Assembly (NCBI GenBank): GCA_011620605.1
Contig: WOYW01000010.1
Span: forward strand, 38,415-102,414
Length of the DNA: 64,000 bases
Direction of reading: 5' to 3'
DNA from: Bacteroidales bacterium
GTDB lineage: Bacteria; Bacteroidota; Bacteroidia; Bacteroidales; UBA932
This document shows, piece after piece, positions 19,378-28,248 of the stretch. The notes under the pieces are model-generated. The model worked only from the letters and a program-made list of their open reading frames with translations. It ran no database searches and was not told the DNA's origin. Position 1 is the first letter of the stretch. Every line of letters starts with the position of its first letter. The position numbers and the translations under genes were made by a program.

Positions 19378-19992
19378 TTACCTGGTTAACAGGGCCTGTT
19401 CAATGGTAGATATCAGCATATTAATGGCCACCGCATTGTGTCCGCCCTGTGGTACTATAATATCGGCATAGCGTTTTGTGGGTTCAATAAATTGAAGGTG
19501 CATGGGCTTTACGGTTTTTTCGTAACGTTCCAATACTTTATTTACTGACCGGCCTCTTTCCACAATATCCCTGGATATAACTCTTGATAAACGGTCATCG
19601 GGATCTGCATCCACAAAAATTTTCATATCCAGGCAGTCTCTCAAGGGGGGATCGGTAAAGATAAGGATCCCTTCCACAATTATGATCTGTGTGGGTTCAA
19701 TGTGTTTTGTTTCCCGGGACCGGGTACATGTTATATAGGAATACATGGGTTGTTCTATAGGATTCCCGGCTTTGAGCTGCAGTAAGTGTTTAACCATTAG
19801 CTCCCAATCAATAGATTCCGGGTGGTCGAAATTCAATTCCTGTCTCTTTTCCAATGGCAGGTGCGAATTATCTTTGTAATAGGAATCCTGGGGGATCACA
19901 ATGATTTTTTTCTGATCCAGATTTTCCAGGATTTTATTTACAACTGTTGTTTTACCGGAACCGGTACCACCGGCTATACCAATTACCAACAT
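19378..19992 (-). CDS. udk: Uridine kinase
   Basis: 204 residues. Phosphorylates uridine and cytidine with ATP or GTP in pyrimidine salvage. P-loop GIAGGTGSGKTT (about 5-16), IPQDSYYKD with the conserved DxYY, FDHPESIDW, and IIVEGILIFTD followed by KIFVDADPDDRLSRVISRDI (lid). Length is normal. It starts one base after the asnS stop codon and is followed 12 bases later by the tonB-like gene. Confidence 0.95.
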   Translation of the reverse strand: MLVIGIAGGTGSGKTTVVNKILENLDQKKIIVIPQDSYYKDNSHLPLEKRQELNFDHPESIDWELMVKHLLQLKAGNPIEQPMYSYITCTRSRETKHIEPTQIIIVEGILIFTDPPLRDCLDMKIFVDADPDDRLSRVISRDIVERGRSVNKVLERYEKTVKPMHLQFIEPTKRYADIIVPQGGHNAVAINMLISTIEQALLTR

Positions 19993-19993
19993 A

Positions 19994-21385
19994 TTAAAAT
20001 TCAGCAGATTTTGGGGTTCGGGGAAAAGGAATCACATCACGGATATTTGTCATTCCCGTAATAAAGAGGAGCAAGCGTTCAAAACCCAGGCCGAATCCGG
20101 AATGCGGAGCAGTTCCAAAGCGCCTTGTGTCCAAATACCAATCCAGGCCTTCTTCCGACATATTCATATAGACGATCCTTCTGCGGAGCGTTTCCAGATT
20201 TTCTTCGCGCTGGGATCCTCCTATGATCTCTCCTATCTTGGGGAAAAGAATGTCCATGGCACGTACGGTTTTCCCGTCCGTGTTCTCTTTCATATAAAAA
20301 GCCTTGATCTCTTTGGGATAGTCTGTTAATATGACAGGATGTTTAAAATGCTTTTCGACCAGGTATCTTTCATGTTCACTCTGCAGGTCCACACCCCAGG
20401 ATACGGGGTATTCAAAAGACTGACCGCTGGCAGTCAGAATTTCAATACCTTCTGTATAGGTAAGACGTACAAATTCTGTGTTGCAAACACCTTCCAGCCT
20501 GTTGATCAGATCTTTGTCTATCATATTGTTGAGAAAGGCTATATCGTCAGCACAATTATCCAGGGCATACCTGACCAGGTATTTGATAAAGTCTTCGGCC
20601 AGGTCCATATTGTCATTAATGTCGTAAAAGGCCATTTCAGGCTCTATCATCCAGAACTCGGCAAGATGCCTTGGGGTGTTGCTGTTCTCTGCCCTGAAAG
20701 TAGGACCGAAAGTATAAACTTCGCCAAGAGCCATCGCACCCAGTTCTCCTTCCAGTTGCCCGCTGACGGTCAGACTTGTCTGACGTCCGAAAAAATCCCG
20801 TGTATAATCAATGGTGTTGTCTTTGGATCTGGGCGGGTAGTTCAGATCCAGGGTAGTAACCTGGAACATGGCTCCGGCTCCTTCACAGTCAGAAGCGGTA
20901 ATGATGGGTGTATGCAGGTACACAAAGCCATTGTCGTTAAAATATTTGTGTATGGCATATGCCAAGGCATGACGTATGCGGAAAATACAACCGAATGTAT
21001 TGGTCCTGGGTCTGAGGTGCGCTATTTCCCTGAGGAATTCCATGCTGTGACCCTTTTTCTGTAAAGGATAAACGGCAGGATCGGCGATTCCGTAAATTTC
21101 TATTTCAGAGGCCTTGATCTCTACAGACTGCTGTGTCCCGATCGATGGAACAAGTTCTCCTTTTACACGTATGCAGGCTCCGGTAGTGACGGGTCGCAGC
21201 TGTTCTTCCGTGAAAACATTCATATCACATACAATTTGAACGTTGTGGATCGTAGATCCGTCATTCAGTGCAATGAAAGCGATATTTTTATTGCCCCGTT
21301 TGGTACGTACCCAGCCTTTTACCTGCACGGTCACTCCGGCCTGCATTTTCAGAAGGTCAATAATTCTGGTGCGTGATTTTATCAT
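19994..21385 (-). CDS. asnS: Asparaginyl-tRNA synthetase
   Basis: 463-residue class II synthetase. The N-terminal OB-fold anticodon-binding domain (about 15-105) starts [21 protein letters not shown]. The catalytic core shows motif 2 [24 protein letters not shown] and motif 3 [15 protein letters not shown] near the C-terminus. The domain lengths and the AsnRS-type motif 2 distinguish it from AspRS. It lies 5 bases after ahcY and 1 base before udk. Confidence 0.96.
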   Translation of the reverse strand: MIKSRTRIIDLLKMQAGVTVQVKGWVRTKRGNKNIAFIALNDGSTIHNVQIVCDMNVFTEEQLRPVTTGACIRVKGELVPSIGTQQSVEIKASEIEIYGIADPAVYPLQKKGHSMEFLREIAHLRPRTNTFGCIFRIRHALAYAIHKYFNDNGFVYLHTPIITASDCEGAGAMFQVTTLDLNYPPRSKDNTIDYTRDFFGRQTSLTVSGQLEGELGAMALGEVYTFGPTFRAENSNTPRHLAEFWMIEPEMAFYDINDNMDLAEDFIKYLVRYALDNCADDIAFLNNMIDKDLINRLEGVCNTEFVRLTYTEGIEILTASGQSFEYPVSWGVDLQSEHERYLVEKHFKHPVILTDYPKEIKAFYMKENTDGKTVRAMDILFPKIGEIIGGSQREENLETLRRRIVYMNMSEEGLDWYLDTRRFGTAPHSGFGLGFERLLLFITGMTNIRDVIPFPRTPKSAEF

Positions 21386-21390
21386 GGCTG

Positions 21391-22785
21391 TTAATATCTG
21401 TAGTAGTCCGGTTTGTAAGGACCTTCAACGGAAAATCCTATGTATTCGGCTTGTTTTTGTGTCATTCGTGTAAGTTTGACGCCAAGGTAATCCAGGTGAA
21501 GACGTGCCACTTCTTCGTCCAGCTTTTTGGGTAGTTGATATACTCCCAGTTCGTGCTGAGTGTTCCAGAGACTTATTTGTGCCAGAACCTGGTTGGAGAA
21601 AGAATTACTCATCACGAATGATGAATGTCCGGTGGCACATCCCAGATTTACCAGTCGTCCTTCAGCCAGGAGAATGATGGAATGACCGTCGGGGAAAGTA
21701 AATTTGTCCACCTGGGGCTTAATATTGTCCTTTTTTATGCCCGGGTAATTCAGAAGGGCATCTACCTGTATTTCATTGTCAAAGTGACCAATGTTGCAGA
21801 CTATGCAATGATCTCTCATTTTTTCCATATGTTCCAGGCAGATCACATCGCAGTTTCCGGTAGCAGTTACAAAGATCCTGGCTTCTTTCAGGCAATCTTC
21901 CAGGGTTCGTACTTCAAAGCCCTCAATGGATGCCTGAAGTGCACAGATGGGGTCAATTTCTGTGACCAGAACCCGGGCTCCGTATGAGCGCAGACTCCGG
22001 GCACATCCTTTACCTACATCCCCGTACCCGCAAACTACCACCACTTTTCCGGCTATCATTACATCAGTTGCCCGTTTTATGCCGTCGGCAAGTGATTCGT
22101 GGCATCCGTAGAGGTTGTCGAATTTTGATTTGGTAACGGAATCATTGACATTAATTGCCGGAAAAAGAAGTTCTCCTTTGTCAAACATTTGGTATAACCT
22201 GTGAACTCCGGTTGTTGTTTCTTCACTGACCCCTTTCATGCCTTCTGCCATACGAGTCCACATACCGGGTCTTTCTTTGAGCGTTTTGCGTAATAGTGCT
22301 GCAATTACTTTTTCTTCTGTTCTTCCGTTCATGTCATCAAGTGTGAAACTGTCTTTTTCTGCCAATACGCCTTTATGTACCAATAGTGTGGCATCACCGC
22401 CATCATCTACTATCATATGAGGGCCTGGTGCGTTGGGAAACGACAATGCCTGCAGGGTACTCCACCAGTATTCCTCCAACGTTTCACCTTTCCATGCAAA
22501 TACAGGAGTACCTGCTTCTACAATAGCAGCTGCTGCATGATCCTGTGTTGAAAAAATATTACAGGAAGCCCACCTTACGTCTGCTCCGAGCACTTTTAAT
22601 GTTTCAATAAGGACGGCTGTTTGAACGGTCATATGGAGACTTCCGGTGATCCGTGCTCCCTGCAGGGGCTTCCGGTCACCGTACCGCTTACGAAGGGCCA
22701 TAAGTCCGGGCATTTCCCGCTCGGCCAGCTCAATTTCCTTCCTTCCGAATGCAGCAAGTCCGGGATCTTTAATTTTGTAGTCCAT
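21391..22785 (-). CDS. ahcY: S-adenosylhomocysteine hydrolase
   Basis: 464 residues. NAD-dependent cleavage of S-adenosylhomocysteine to adenosine and homocysteine, which relieves product inhibition of the many SAM methyltransferases. N-terminal substrate motifs [20 protein letters not shown] and [14 protein letters not shown], the [10 protein letters not shown] loop, catalytic lysine region [17 protein letters not shown], the Rossmann [10 protein letters not shown], and the C-terminal KPDYYRY. The ATG at 22785 is preferred; a TTG five codons upstream overlaps the promoter. It appears to head the unit ahcY-asnS-udk-tonB-like-unknown-rsmI-HhH. Confidence 0.97.
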   Translation of the reverse strand: MDYKIKDPGLAAFGRKEIELAEREMPGLMALRKRYGDRKPLQGARITGSLHMTVQTAVLIETLKVLGADVRWASCNIFSTQDHAAAAIVEAGTPVFAWKGETLEEYWWSTLQALSFPNAPGPHMIVDDGGDATLLVHKGVLAEKDSFTLDDMNGRTEEKVIAALLRKTLKERPGMWTRMAEGMKGVSEETTTGVHRLYQMFDKGELLFPAINVNDSVTKSKFDNLYGCHESLADGIKRATDVMIAGKVVVVCGYGDVGKGCARSLRSYGARVLVTEIDPICALQASIEGFEVRTLEDCLKEARIFVTATGNCDVICLEHMEKMRDHCIVCNIGHFDNEIQVDALLNYPGIKKDNIKPQVDKFTFPDGHSIILLAEGRLVNLGCATGHSSFVMSNSFSNQVLAQISLWNTQHELGVYQLPKKLDEEVARLHLDYLGVKLTRMTQKQAEYIGFSVEGPYKPDYYRY

Positions 22786-22797
22786 CTCTTTTTTTTG

Positions 22798-22805
22798 CAA
22801 AGGTA
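22798..22805 (-). promoter_or_regulatory. ahcY promoter -7 element (TACCTTTG)
   Basis: Exact TAnnTTTG on the minus strand, 12 bases before the ahcY ATG at 22783-22785. This gives a leader of only about 5-8 bases. The -33 region is weak. Confidence 0.55.
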
Positions 22806-22826
22806 AGCAAAAAACGAAATCAGGTC

Positions 22827-23609
22827 TTAAAACCGTAATGTTTCCTTTAGCGTTTTGTATCCTGTAGCGCTTATCCGGATGGATTCCCCATTTGTTAGAA
22901 TAATATATTGTTGTTCTCCGTAACGTTCAATACGGCTAATCCTGGAAACGTTTACAATAAATGAGCGATGGATCCGGACAAACTGCATGGGAGAAAGCGT
23001 TTCCTGAAGATGTTTCATGGTCTCTTCTTTAAGCCATTTTCCTTCTTTGGTTACAAGAGAAACGTAATCTCCGTCGGCTTGTATGAACAGGAGATCTTCG
23101 GTGGGAATAACCTTTATTCCGTTGCCTGATCTTACCAGAATCTTATCGGGATATTCACGCACTGGTTGTGCATGTGAAATTGGATGTGGTTCTGGTGAAA
23201 CAGTTTGCCCCTGTGTTTTTTGCGTTCTTTTCCACATCAAAAAAATAACACAAAGCAAAATAGTTATAAAAATACGCAGAGGAATGGTCTGTGAATAGAG
23301 TAAGAACTGTTCCTGAGAAAGGTAAAAGTACATAAACAATACCGGCAAACCGCCAACACCGGAGCAAAAAATCACACTTTGCACATACACCGGCATACCA
23401 TACGAGTGCATTTTTAAGGTGAAAAAACCAATAAAAGTAAAGCAACAAGCCAGGACAAAAGCATCGGTAAGAAGGTCAGGCCAGGTGAAGGCCACAATGG
23501 ATCCGGCCAGATAAGCAACTATGAACGAGGTCACAACGACCACGCTCACGTATACTGCCAGTCTGTATTTACCTGATTTCTCCACCTCCAAAGACACATT
23601 CTGCTTCAA
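22827..23609 (-). CDS. Membrane-bound LytTR-family DNA-binding regulator
   Basis: Up to 260 residues. Four to five hydrophobic segments occupy about residues 15-125; after a linker, the C-terminal 100 residues form a LytTR DNA-binding domain ([48 protein letters not shown]). There is no receiver domain, so it is not a classical response regulator; the membrane part probably senses or anchors. The start is uncertain: 23609 is a TTG, and GTG codons at 23597 and 23582 are alternatives. All candidate starts lie inside the 3' end of the LiaF-like gene, so translation is likely coupled. Confidence 0.82.
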   Translation of the reverse strand: MKQNVSLEVEKSGKYRLAVYVSVVVVTSFIVAYLAGSIVAFTWPDLLTDAFVLACCFTFIGFFTLKMHSYGMPVYVQSVIFCSGVGGLPVLFMYFYLSQEQFLLYSQTIPLRIFITILLCVIFLMWKRTQKTQGQTVSPEPHPISHAQPVREYPDKILVRSGNGIKVIPTEDLLFIQADGDYVSLVTKEGKWLKEETMKHLQETLSPMQFVRIHRSFIVNVSRISRIERYGEQQYIILTNGESIRISATGYKTLKETLRF

Positions 23610-24363
23610 TGATCAATCTGGCACTGTTGTCAACACCTGAAACTACAGGACGTTTATCCTTAAATGAACCAAAAACATTTTCGGATCTGATCTCTACATT
23701 CCATTCCGGAGGTATGTGTAAAGTAGTTCCTCCGAATACTGAAGAGATCTTCAAAAAAGAGACGCCTTCCTGTAAAGTCGTTTTTCTAAGATCCAGCGTG
23801 ACACCTCCGAAAACACTTTCAATGGATCCGCCCCTGAATTCAGGCTCCAGAAATACATTGTCGGCTCCGCTAAAGACCATGGAATAGTTGACATAACCGT
23901 TGTCAAACCGGGTGTATTCTCCGGCATGGGTCCGGTGGAGATGATGCCTGAAAGGAGGTTCGGAAAGACCGCCTTTTCTGGATCTTGTAAAGATCAGGAT
24001 ACCCACTGCAACCAGGGCCAGAGGCCACAGGTTTCCCCAATTGAACCTGGCAAACCATTCCATTCCCGGAAAAAGATCCAAAGCTCCGATCCGGGGCAAC
24101 AGGAAAACGGTTCCAATTATAAGTAATATTACACCCTGTGTGCTCTGTTTTCGTGCAAAAGAAATAATCCCGATCACAATGAGAAGCATCTGCCAGGAAA
24201 GCAGAATGCGGCGAACTCCGTATGGGATCCACCCCGCATTGGAAAAGATCAGAATGATGCCTACGCAGACGAACACCAATCCAATAAAAACACCTCCGGA
24301 AGCATGGTTCCGGCGTTCCGGTTTTCTCTGAACTTCATGTTCCTGGTTGTCTAAGATTTCCAT
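23569..24363 (-). CDS. LiaF-like membrane protein (DUF5668 N-terminus, LiaF C-terminal domain)
   Basis: 264 residues. Four hydrophobic helices between about residues 22 and 128, then a beta-rich C-terminal domain with the repeated motif SVFGG/NVFGS/CVFGGGE that marks the LiaF/VraT-type cell-wall-active antibiotic response domain. In Firmicutes LiaF represses a two-component envelope stress system. Here the partner is the downstream membrane LytTR protein, whose candidate starts overlap this gene by 14 to 41 bases. A role in envelope-stress signalling is an inference. Confidence 0.82.
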   Translation of the reverse strand: MEILDNQEHEVQRKPERRNHASGGVFIGLVFVCVGIILIFSNAGWIPYGVRRILLSWQMLLIVIGIISFARKQSTQGVILLIIGTVFLLPRIGALDLFPGMEWFARFNWGNLWPLALVAVGILIFTRSRKGGLSEPPFRHHLHRTHAGEYTRFDNGYVNYSMVFSGADNVFLEPEFRGGSIESVFGGVTLDLRKTTLQEGVSFLKISSVFGGTTLHIPPEWNVEIRSENVFGSFKDKRPVVSGVDNSARLIIEAECVFGGGEIR

Positions 24364-24395
24364 AATTTCAAAAATTCAAATAATTAGATATGCCG

Positions 24396-24427
24396 CAAAA
24401 GTAATGGCAGATCCCTCTCAATACAAT
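24396..24427 (-). promoter_or_regulatory. Promoter of the LiaF-like/LytTR pair
   Basis: On the minus strand ATTG (24424-24427) is followed after exactly 20 bases by TACTTTTG (24396-24403), an exact -7 match, 32 bases before the ATG. Confidence 0.6.
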
Positions 24428-24479
24428 AGGACATCGGCGAGCGCAGGGAATAAACCCGATGAATAAATGGCCGGGCTCG

Positions 24480-25688
24480 TTAAAATGAGATTCCCATAGC
24501 TTCACAGATCTTTTTGGGAATGTCCGTGTTGTCCATTCGTCCCATGAAAAGATGACTGTTGACTCCCATGGCATAAACAGGTACGGGTATTCCGGTATGG
24601 GCTAAAGTCGTCCAGCCGATCCTGGCTCTGCGGTTTATATCCCTGACCATTTCCGCGGTTTTGTAGTCGCGGGATTGTCTCAGCTTATCTTTGGATGCGG
24701 TTTGTTCATCCAGCTGATCAAAATGCATAACATATTGGCTTTCCCATCCGAGTGACATGCCACCGGTTTCATGATCTGCGGTAACTATTATCAGAGTTTC
24801 TTTTGGATGTTTCACGGCAAAATCGATGGCAACCTCTACGGCCTGGTGCAGGTCCAGGGTTTCCAGAATAGATGCTTTTCCGTCATTGGAATGACATGCC
24901 CAGTCAATAAGTCCACTCTCGCTCATCAGGAAAAACCCTTTTTCGTTATCCAGGAATTCAACTGCAGCCCTTATGATATCGCTGTGGGTCATATCACCTT
25001 CCTGACGGTCAATGGCATAAGGGAGGGATCCCAGATAATCTCTTCCCTTATCCTGCAATAAAACAATCTTATTTGAATCCTTCATTGTATCAAAATCATC
25101 CATGCCGTAAGCAATGGTGTAACCGGCTTCTTCTATAAGTTTGATCACAGATGTCTGGTCTTTTTCACTTCCTTCGGGTTGAAGAAAGCCCCCACCGCCG
25201 AAAAAGTCAAAACCGGTCTCGGGTAACTGGGTTGCTATGGTATAATAATCATTTCTTGAAACTGCATTGGCATAAAAAGCACCTGGAGTTGCGTGATCCA
25301 AAGTTACGGTTGATGATACCCCTACTTTGTAGCCGGCTTCTTTGATTTTGTAAGTAATGGCTTTAAGTGCGGCAGAATCGGGAGTAATACCCAGCATGCC
25401 GTTGTTGGTCTTTGTTCCCGTAGCCAGAGCCGTTCCGGCAGCCGAAGAACAGGTAATAATATTACTGGCGCTGTATGTTGTTATGGTACCCAATACGGGA
25501 AATTGAGTGAAATTCAATGCCTGTAACCCGATCTCTCCTTCTTTGTCTGCCCTGTATGCTTCAGTTGCAGCAACCTGTGCAAGTCCCATCCCGTCACCAA
25601 TAAAATAAAAAACATATTTTGCCTGTTGCGGGGTTTCCTGGCATCCGAACAGGGCAACGATCGCCAAAACGGCCAATAAACGTTTCAT
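24480..25688 (-). CDS. Alkaline phosphatase (PhoA family), lipoprotein
   Basis: 402 residues. The N-terminus RLLAVLAIVALFGCQ carries a lipobox with the cysteine at about residue 16, so it is probably lipid-anchored outside the cytoplasm. Metal-binding and catalytic motifs are in order: FYFIGDGMG (Asp), CSSAAGTALATGTKT (nucleophile Ser within SSAAGTA), TLDHATPGAFY, MSESGLIDWACHSND, and TADHETGGMSLG (Asp-His). These fit a PhoA-type zinc phosphomonoesterase. It is transcribed from its own promoter after the exbD terminator. Confidence 0.93.
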   Translation of the reverse strand: MKRLLAVLAIVALFGCQETPQQAKYVFYFIGDGMGLAQVAATEAYRADKEGEIGLQALNFTQFPVLGTITTYSASNIITCSSAAGTALATGTKTNNGMLGITPDSAALKAITYKIKEAGYKVGVSSTVTLDHATPGAFYANAVSRNDYYTIATQLPETGFDFFGGGGFLQPEGSEKDQTSVIKLIEEAGYTIAYGMDDFDTMKDSNKIVLLQDKGRDYLGSLPYAIDRQEGDMTHSDIIRAAVEFLDNEKGFFLMSESGLIDWACHSNDGKASILETLDLHQAVEVAIDFAVKHPKETLIIVTADHETGGMSLGWESQYVMHFDQLDEQTASKDKLRQSRDYKTAEMVRDINRRARIGWTTLAHTGIPVPVYAMGVNSHLFMGRMDNTDIPKKICEAMGISF

Positions 25689-25712
25689 TTGTACATAATT
25701 TTTGAGTGTTTA

Positions 25713-25720
25713 CAAAGGTA
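25713..25720 (-). promoter_or_regulatory. Alkaline phosphatase promoter -7 element (TACCTTTG)
   Basis: Exact TAnnTTTG on the minus strand, 24 bases before the ATG and directly abutting the T-run of the exbD terminator. No Pho-box-like repeat is recognisable. Confidence 0.55.
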
Positions 25721-25752
25721 AAAAAAAGCCGCAGTAAAGAACCGCGGCTTTT
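25721..25752 (-). terminator. Rho-independent terminator of the exbB-exbD-exbD operon
   Basis: Perfect 9-bp stem (AAAAGCCGC at 25724-25732 with GCGGCTTTT at 25744-25752), 11-base loop, followed on the minus strand by a run of seven T. It lies 18 bases after the second exbD stop. Confidence 0.88.
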
Positions 25753-25770
25753 AAATATTGTTTGTACTAA

Positions 25771-26250
25771 TCAGAAACCCGTGTTTTCGGCTTTCCGACG
25801 TGTAGAATACATAATTCTCAATGCAGAACAACGACGGAGTTCCTGCTTCACGTCTGTTACGATACCCATTCGAACGTTTTCGTCTACTTTCAGTGCCACT
25901 GTCATCAAAGGACGGTCAGCTTCCGACATGGATTCACGGGAAGCCGCTATAAAGTCACGAATGTCATCAATGGTACTGAAAGAATCGTTTAACTGTATAC
26001 GTGCTTCGGTACCAAACTGACTCTGGTAAGCAGGGATGGGGGTCCCTATGTTGATGTAACTTGCCAGGTCTTTTCTGTCCAGTTTTGCGATCTCGGTCGC
26101 TTCCGGAAGTTTAACACTTACTACACGTTCCGTTTGACGAAAACTTGTTGATATCATAAAGAAGAACAATAACATGAAAACGATGTCGGGAAGTGAAGCC
26201 GTACTCAGGGGTTTTAGTCCTTTATCAGTTTTTGTTTTGAATGTTGCCAT
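25771..26250 (-). CDS. ExbD/TolR family transporter protein (second copy)
   Basis: 159 residues. One N-terminal membrane helix (about 20-40) preceded by LSTASLPDIVFMLLFFFM, where the aspartate is the conserved proton-channel residue of ExbD/TolR. The rest is a periplasmic domain. With ExbB it uses the proton gradient to energise TonB-dependent outer-membrane transport. It is last in the operon, 12 bases after the first exbD, and is followed by a strong terminator. Confidence 0.92.
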   Translation of the reverse strand: MATFKTKTDKGLKPLSTASLPDIVFMLLFFFMISTSFRQTERVVSVKLPEATEIAKLDRKDLASYINIGTPIPAYQSQFGTEARIQLNDSFSTIDDIRDFIAASRESMSEADRPLMTVALKVDENVRMGIVTDVKQELRRCSALRIMYSTRRKAENTGF

Positions 26251-26262
26251 AATTATGTTCTC

Positions 26263-26844
26263 CTATCTTCTCCTTGTTGTTACTTCTCTGGGTTCCCTTT
26301 CTGACAGATTCATGGGAACGGCATCCCTTACAATTCTTTGCTGATCTTCATCCAGGGATTCGTATTTCTTTCCAAAATGCTGCATGGAAAAATCGTCGCG
26401 TAGTTCATTAAATGCTTTTACCAGTTCATTTTGTACCTGGATATAGGCATCATACGAAGTACCGCGGTCATTTTGAAGGGAAACAACGGCACGGGATACC
26501 ATGACGGGACCAAAGCCTTCAATATCATTTTCACGTTTTTCAGGCATATTGGGAAGATTAGCCGGATTAGTGATGAATTCCTTGACTTTGTCTTTTAGCA
26601 TGGTAATGTGCATCTCCTGTCCTCCTGCAAACAAGCGGTCGCTACTATTGATCAGCACCACCATTATATTCCTCTTGTTGATCTGTTCAACTTCTGCCTG
26701 CTGATTCTCATCAGGCATAGGCGGAAGCCGGCGTTGAATACCGGTTTCAACATCCATGGTGGTTGTTACCAGAAAGAATATAAGCAGCAGGAAAGCGATG
26801 TCTGCCATTGAGCCTGCATTAATTTCACCTGCTGGTTTTGCCAT
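26263..26844 (-). CDS. ExbD/TolR family transporter protein (first copy)
   Basis: 193 residues. The N-terminal helix has GSMADIAFLLLIFFLVTT with the conserved aspartate, followed by a larger periplasmic domain than the second copy, with a charged C-terminus (SEREPREVTTRRR). Two unlike ExbD proteins in one operon is the usual Bacteroidota arrangement. It sits between the small membrane protein and the second exbD. Confidence 0.92.
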   Translation of the reverse strand: MAKPAGEINAGSMADIAFLLLIFFLVTTTMDVETGIQRRLPPMPDENQQAEVEQINKRNIMVVLINSSDRLFAGGQEMHITMLKDKVKEFITNPANLPNMPEKRENDIEGFGPVMVSRAVVSLQNDRGTSYDAYIQVQNELVKAFNELRDDFSMQHFGKKYESLDEDQQRIVRDAVPMNLSEREPREVTTRRR

Positions 26845-26864
26845 AATAATTAAAGTTTACTAGA

Positions 26865-27290
26865 TTAGTTTTTCTTCAAGGCATTATAGACAGAACCACC
26901 AATAATGGCAATTGCTGCCAATGCCAACAGGAAGTATGTAAGGTACAGGGCCGTATCAGTCAGTTTGACAGAAGACCCTTCTACTATGGCTCCGGTTGCC
27001 AGTAAAACCGGGGTCCCGGGAGCAAGAAGGTAAGCACCTCCTACCAGTACGACGGCGATCACCAGCAAGATCAACAGCGGTTTCACCTTGATGGTATGTT
27101 GCCTGAAAGTAATTATTGGCAACAGTATTATCAAAAGAATAGCCAGTCCGATCATGATGTATGCCCAATTCAGGTAGGTGTATGTCCAGGCATCCAGGTT
27201 TTCTCCCTTCGTATTCAAGAAATACAGAACGGTAAGAACAATACTGATTGCAAGGAGCACCCATAAAGTTATTTTTGAAACTCTCTTCAT
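26865..27290 (-). CDS. Four-helix membrane protein of the Exb operon, function unknown
   Basis: 141 residues with four hydrophobic helices (roughly 6-25, 42-62, 70-90, 112-135) and short loops. No catalytic motif. It lies between exbB (9 bases upstream) and the first exbD (20 bases downstream), the position held by a small membrane protein of unknown role in many Bacteroidota Exb operons. A structural or assembly role in the ExbB/ExbD complex is only inferred from position. Confidence 0.75.
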   Translation of the reverse strand: MKRVSKITLWVLLAISIVLTVLYFLNTKGENLDAWTYTYLNWAYIMIGLAILLIILLPIITFRQHTIKVKPLLILLVIAVVLVGGAYLLAPGTPVLLATGAIVEGSSVKLTDTALYLTYFLLALAAIAIIGGSVYNALKKN

Positions 27291-27299
27291 TGCAAAGTC

Positions 27300-28037
27300 T
27301 TATTTTTCGTATTTAACCAAAATGTCCATCAAAGAAATGGAAGCGTCTTCCATCTTGATAACGATGCCGTCAATTTTGGATATCAGATAATTGTAGAACA
27401 ATTGAAGGATGATGGCCACAATAAGACCTGTTACTGTTGTAATAAGAGCAACCTTGATACCGCCGGCTACGATGTTGGGAGAAATATCCCCTGCAGCTTC
27501 AATGGCGTCAAAAGCTCCGATCATCCCGATTACTGTTCCCATAAATCCCAACATAGGAGCGATAGCAATGAACAACTGGATCCAGGAAAGCCCTTTTTCC
27601 AACTGGCTCATCTGTACGGAACCGTAAGATGAAATGGACTTTTCTACAACATCCAGGCCTTCATCTGCACGGGAAAGTCCCTGGAAAAAAATACTGGCAA
27701 CAGGACCGCGGGTGTTACGACAAACATCCAAAGCGGCAGGTACGCCACCGTCTTTCATGGCTGCTTCCACTTTATCCAGCAGTTTTCCTGTATTGGTTTC
27801 GGCCAGGGTAAGGTAAATAATACGTTCAATAGCAAGTGCAAGTCCGAAAATCAAACAGAGCAGTACCACTGACATAAAAGCAGGACCACCTTCAATGAAT
27901 TTGGTCTTAAGCTGCTGGTGAATGGGTACTTCAACCTGTTCAGTTTCACCTGTAGTGGTGGCTGTTTGTGCGACTGCGTACTGAGCAGAAATGGTAATGA
28001 ATCCAAGGACTGCTAAAAATACGAAAAGTTTTTTCAT
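27300..28037 (-). CDS. ExbB/TolQ/MotA family proton-channel protein
   Basis: 245 residues. A probable signal or anchor segment (KKLFVFLAVLGFITISAQYAVAQ), then three membrane helices at about 55-75, 150-170 and 195-215. The MotA/ExbB core is visible in LSWIQLFIAIAPMLGFMGTVIGMIGAF and GGIKVALITTVTGLIVAI. It forms the pentameric channel with the two ExbD proteins. It is first in the operon; no clear -7 promoter was found upstream. Confidence 0.93.
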   Translation of the reverse strand: MKKLFVFLAVLGFITISAQYAVAQTATTTGETEQVEVPIHQQLKTKFIEGGPAFMSVVLLCLIFGLALAIERIIYLTLAETNTGKLLDKVEAAMKDGGVPAALDVCRNTRGPVASIFFQGLSRADEGLDVVEKSISSYGSVQMSQLEKGLSWIQLFIAIAPMLGFMGTVIGMIGAFDAIEAAGDISPNIVAGGIKVALITTVTGLIVAIILQLFYNYLISKIDGIVIKMEDASISLMDILVKYEK

Positions 28038-28096
28038 TTCTGTTGAATAATTAGAGTTAAGAATTTATAAATTGTCAAACGTTTACAAATAAACTG

Positions 28097-28184
28097 CGGA
28101 GAAGGCGGGATTCGAACCCGCGAAACCCTTTTGGAGTTTACGCACTTTCCAGGCGCGCGCCTTAGACCACTCGGCCACCTCTCC
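28097..28184 (-). tRNA. tRNA-Ser (anticodon GGA)
   Basis: On the minus strand the sequence starts GGAGAGG and ends CTTCTCC plus discriminator G, giving a 7-bp acceptor stem. The anticodon loop reads CTGGAAA (anticodon GGA), the T-arm has GGTTCGAATCC, and the long variable arm is that of a class II tRNA. CCA is not encoded. Length is 88 bases. It lies between exbB and ansA on the same strand. Confidence 0.95.
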
Positions 28185-28210
28185 TTTCTTAATACACATT
28201 AAAAAGCAGC

Positions 28211-28240
28211 GCAAGTTACTGAAAAAAGTTTTATTCCAAA
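28211..28240 (-). promoter_or_regulatory. Possible promoter of tRNA-Ser
   Basis: Minus-strand TTTG (28237-28240) and TAACTTGC (28211-28218) are separated by 18 bases, with the tRNA 5' end 26 bases further on. The -7 element departs from TAnnTTTG at two positions, so this is tentative. Confidence 0.4.
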
Positions 28241-28248
28241 CAAATGTA

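Noticed and set aside
28241..28248. Exact TACATTTG on the minus strand just beyond the ansA stop
   Set aside because: It is 56 bases upstream of the tRNA-Ser 5' end with no TTTG at the right distance; the pair at 28211-28240 is better placed. Exact 6-base matches arise by chance in A/T-rich DNA.
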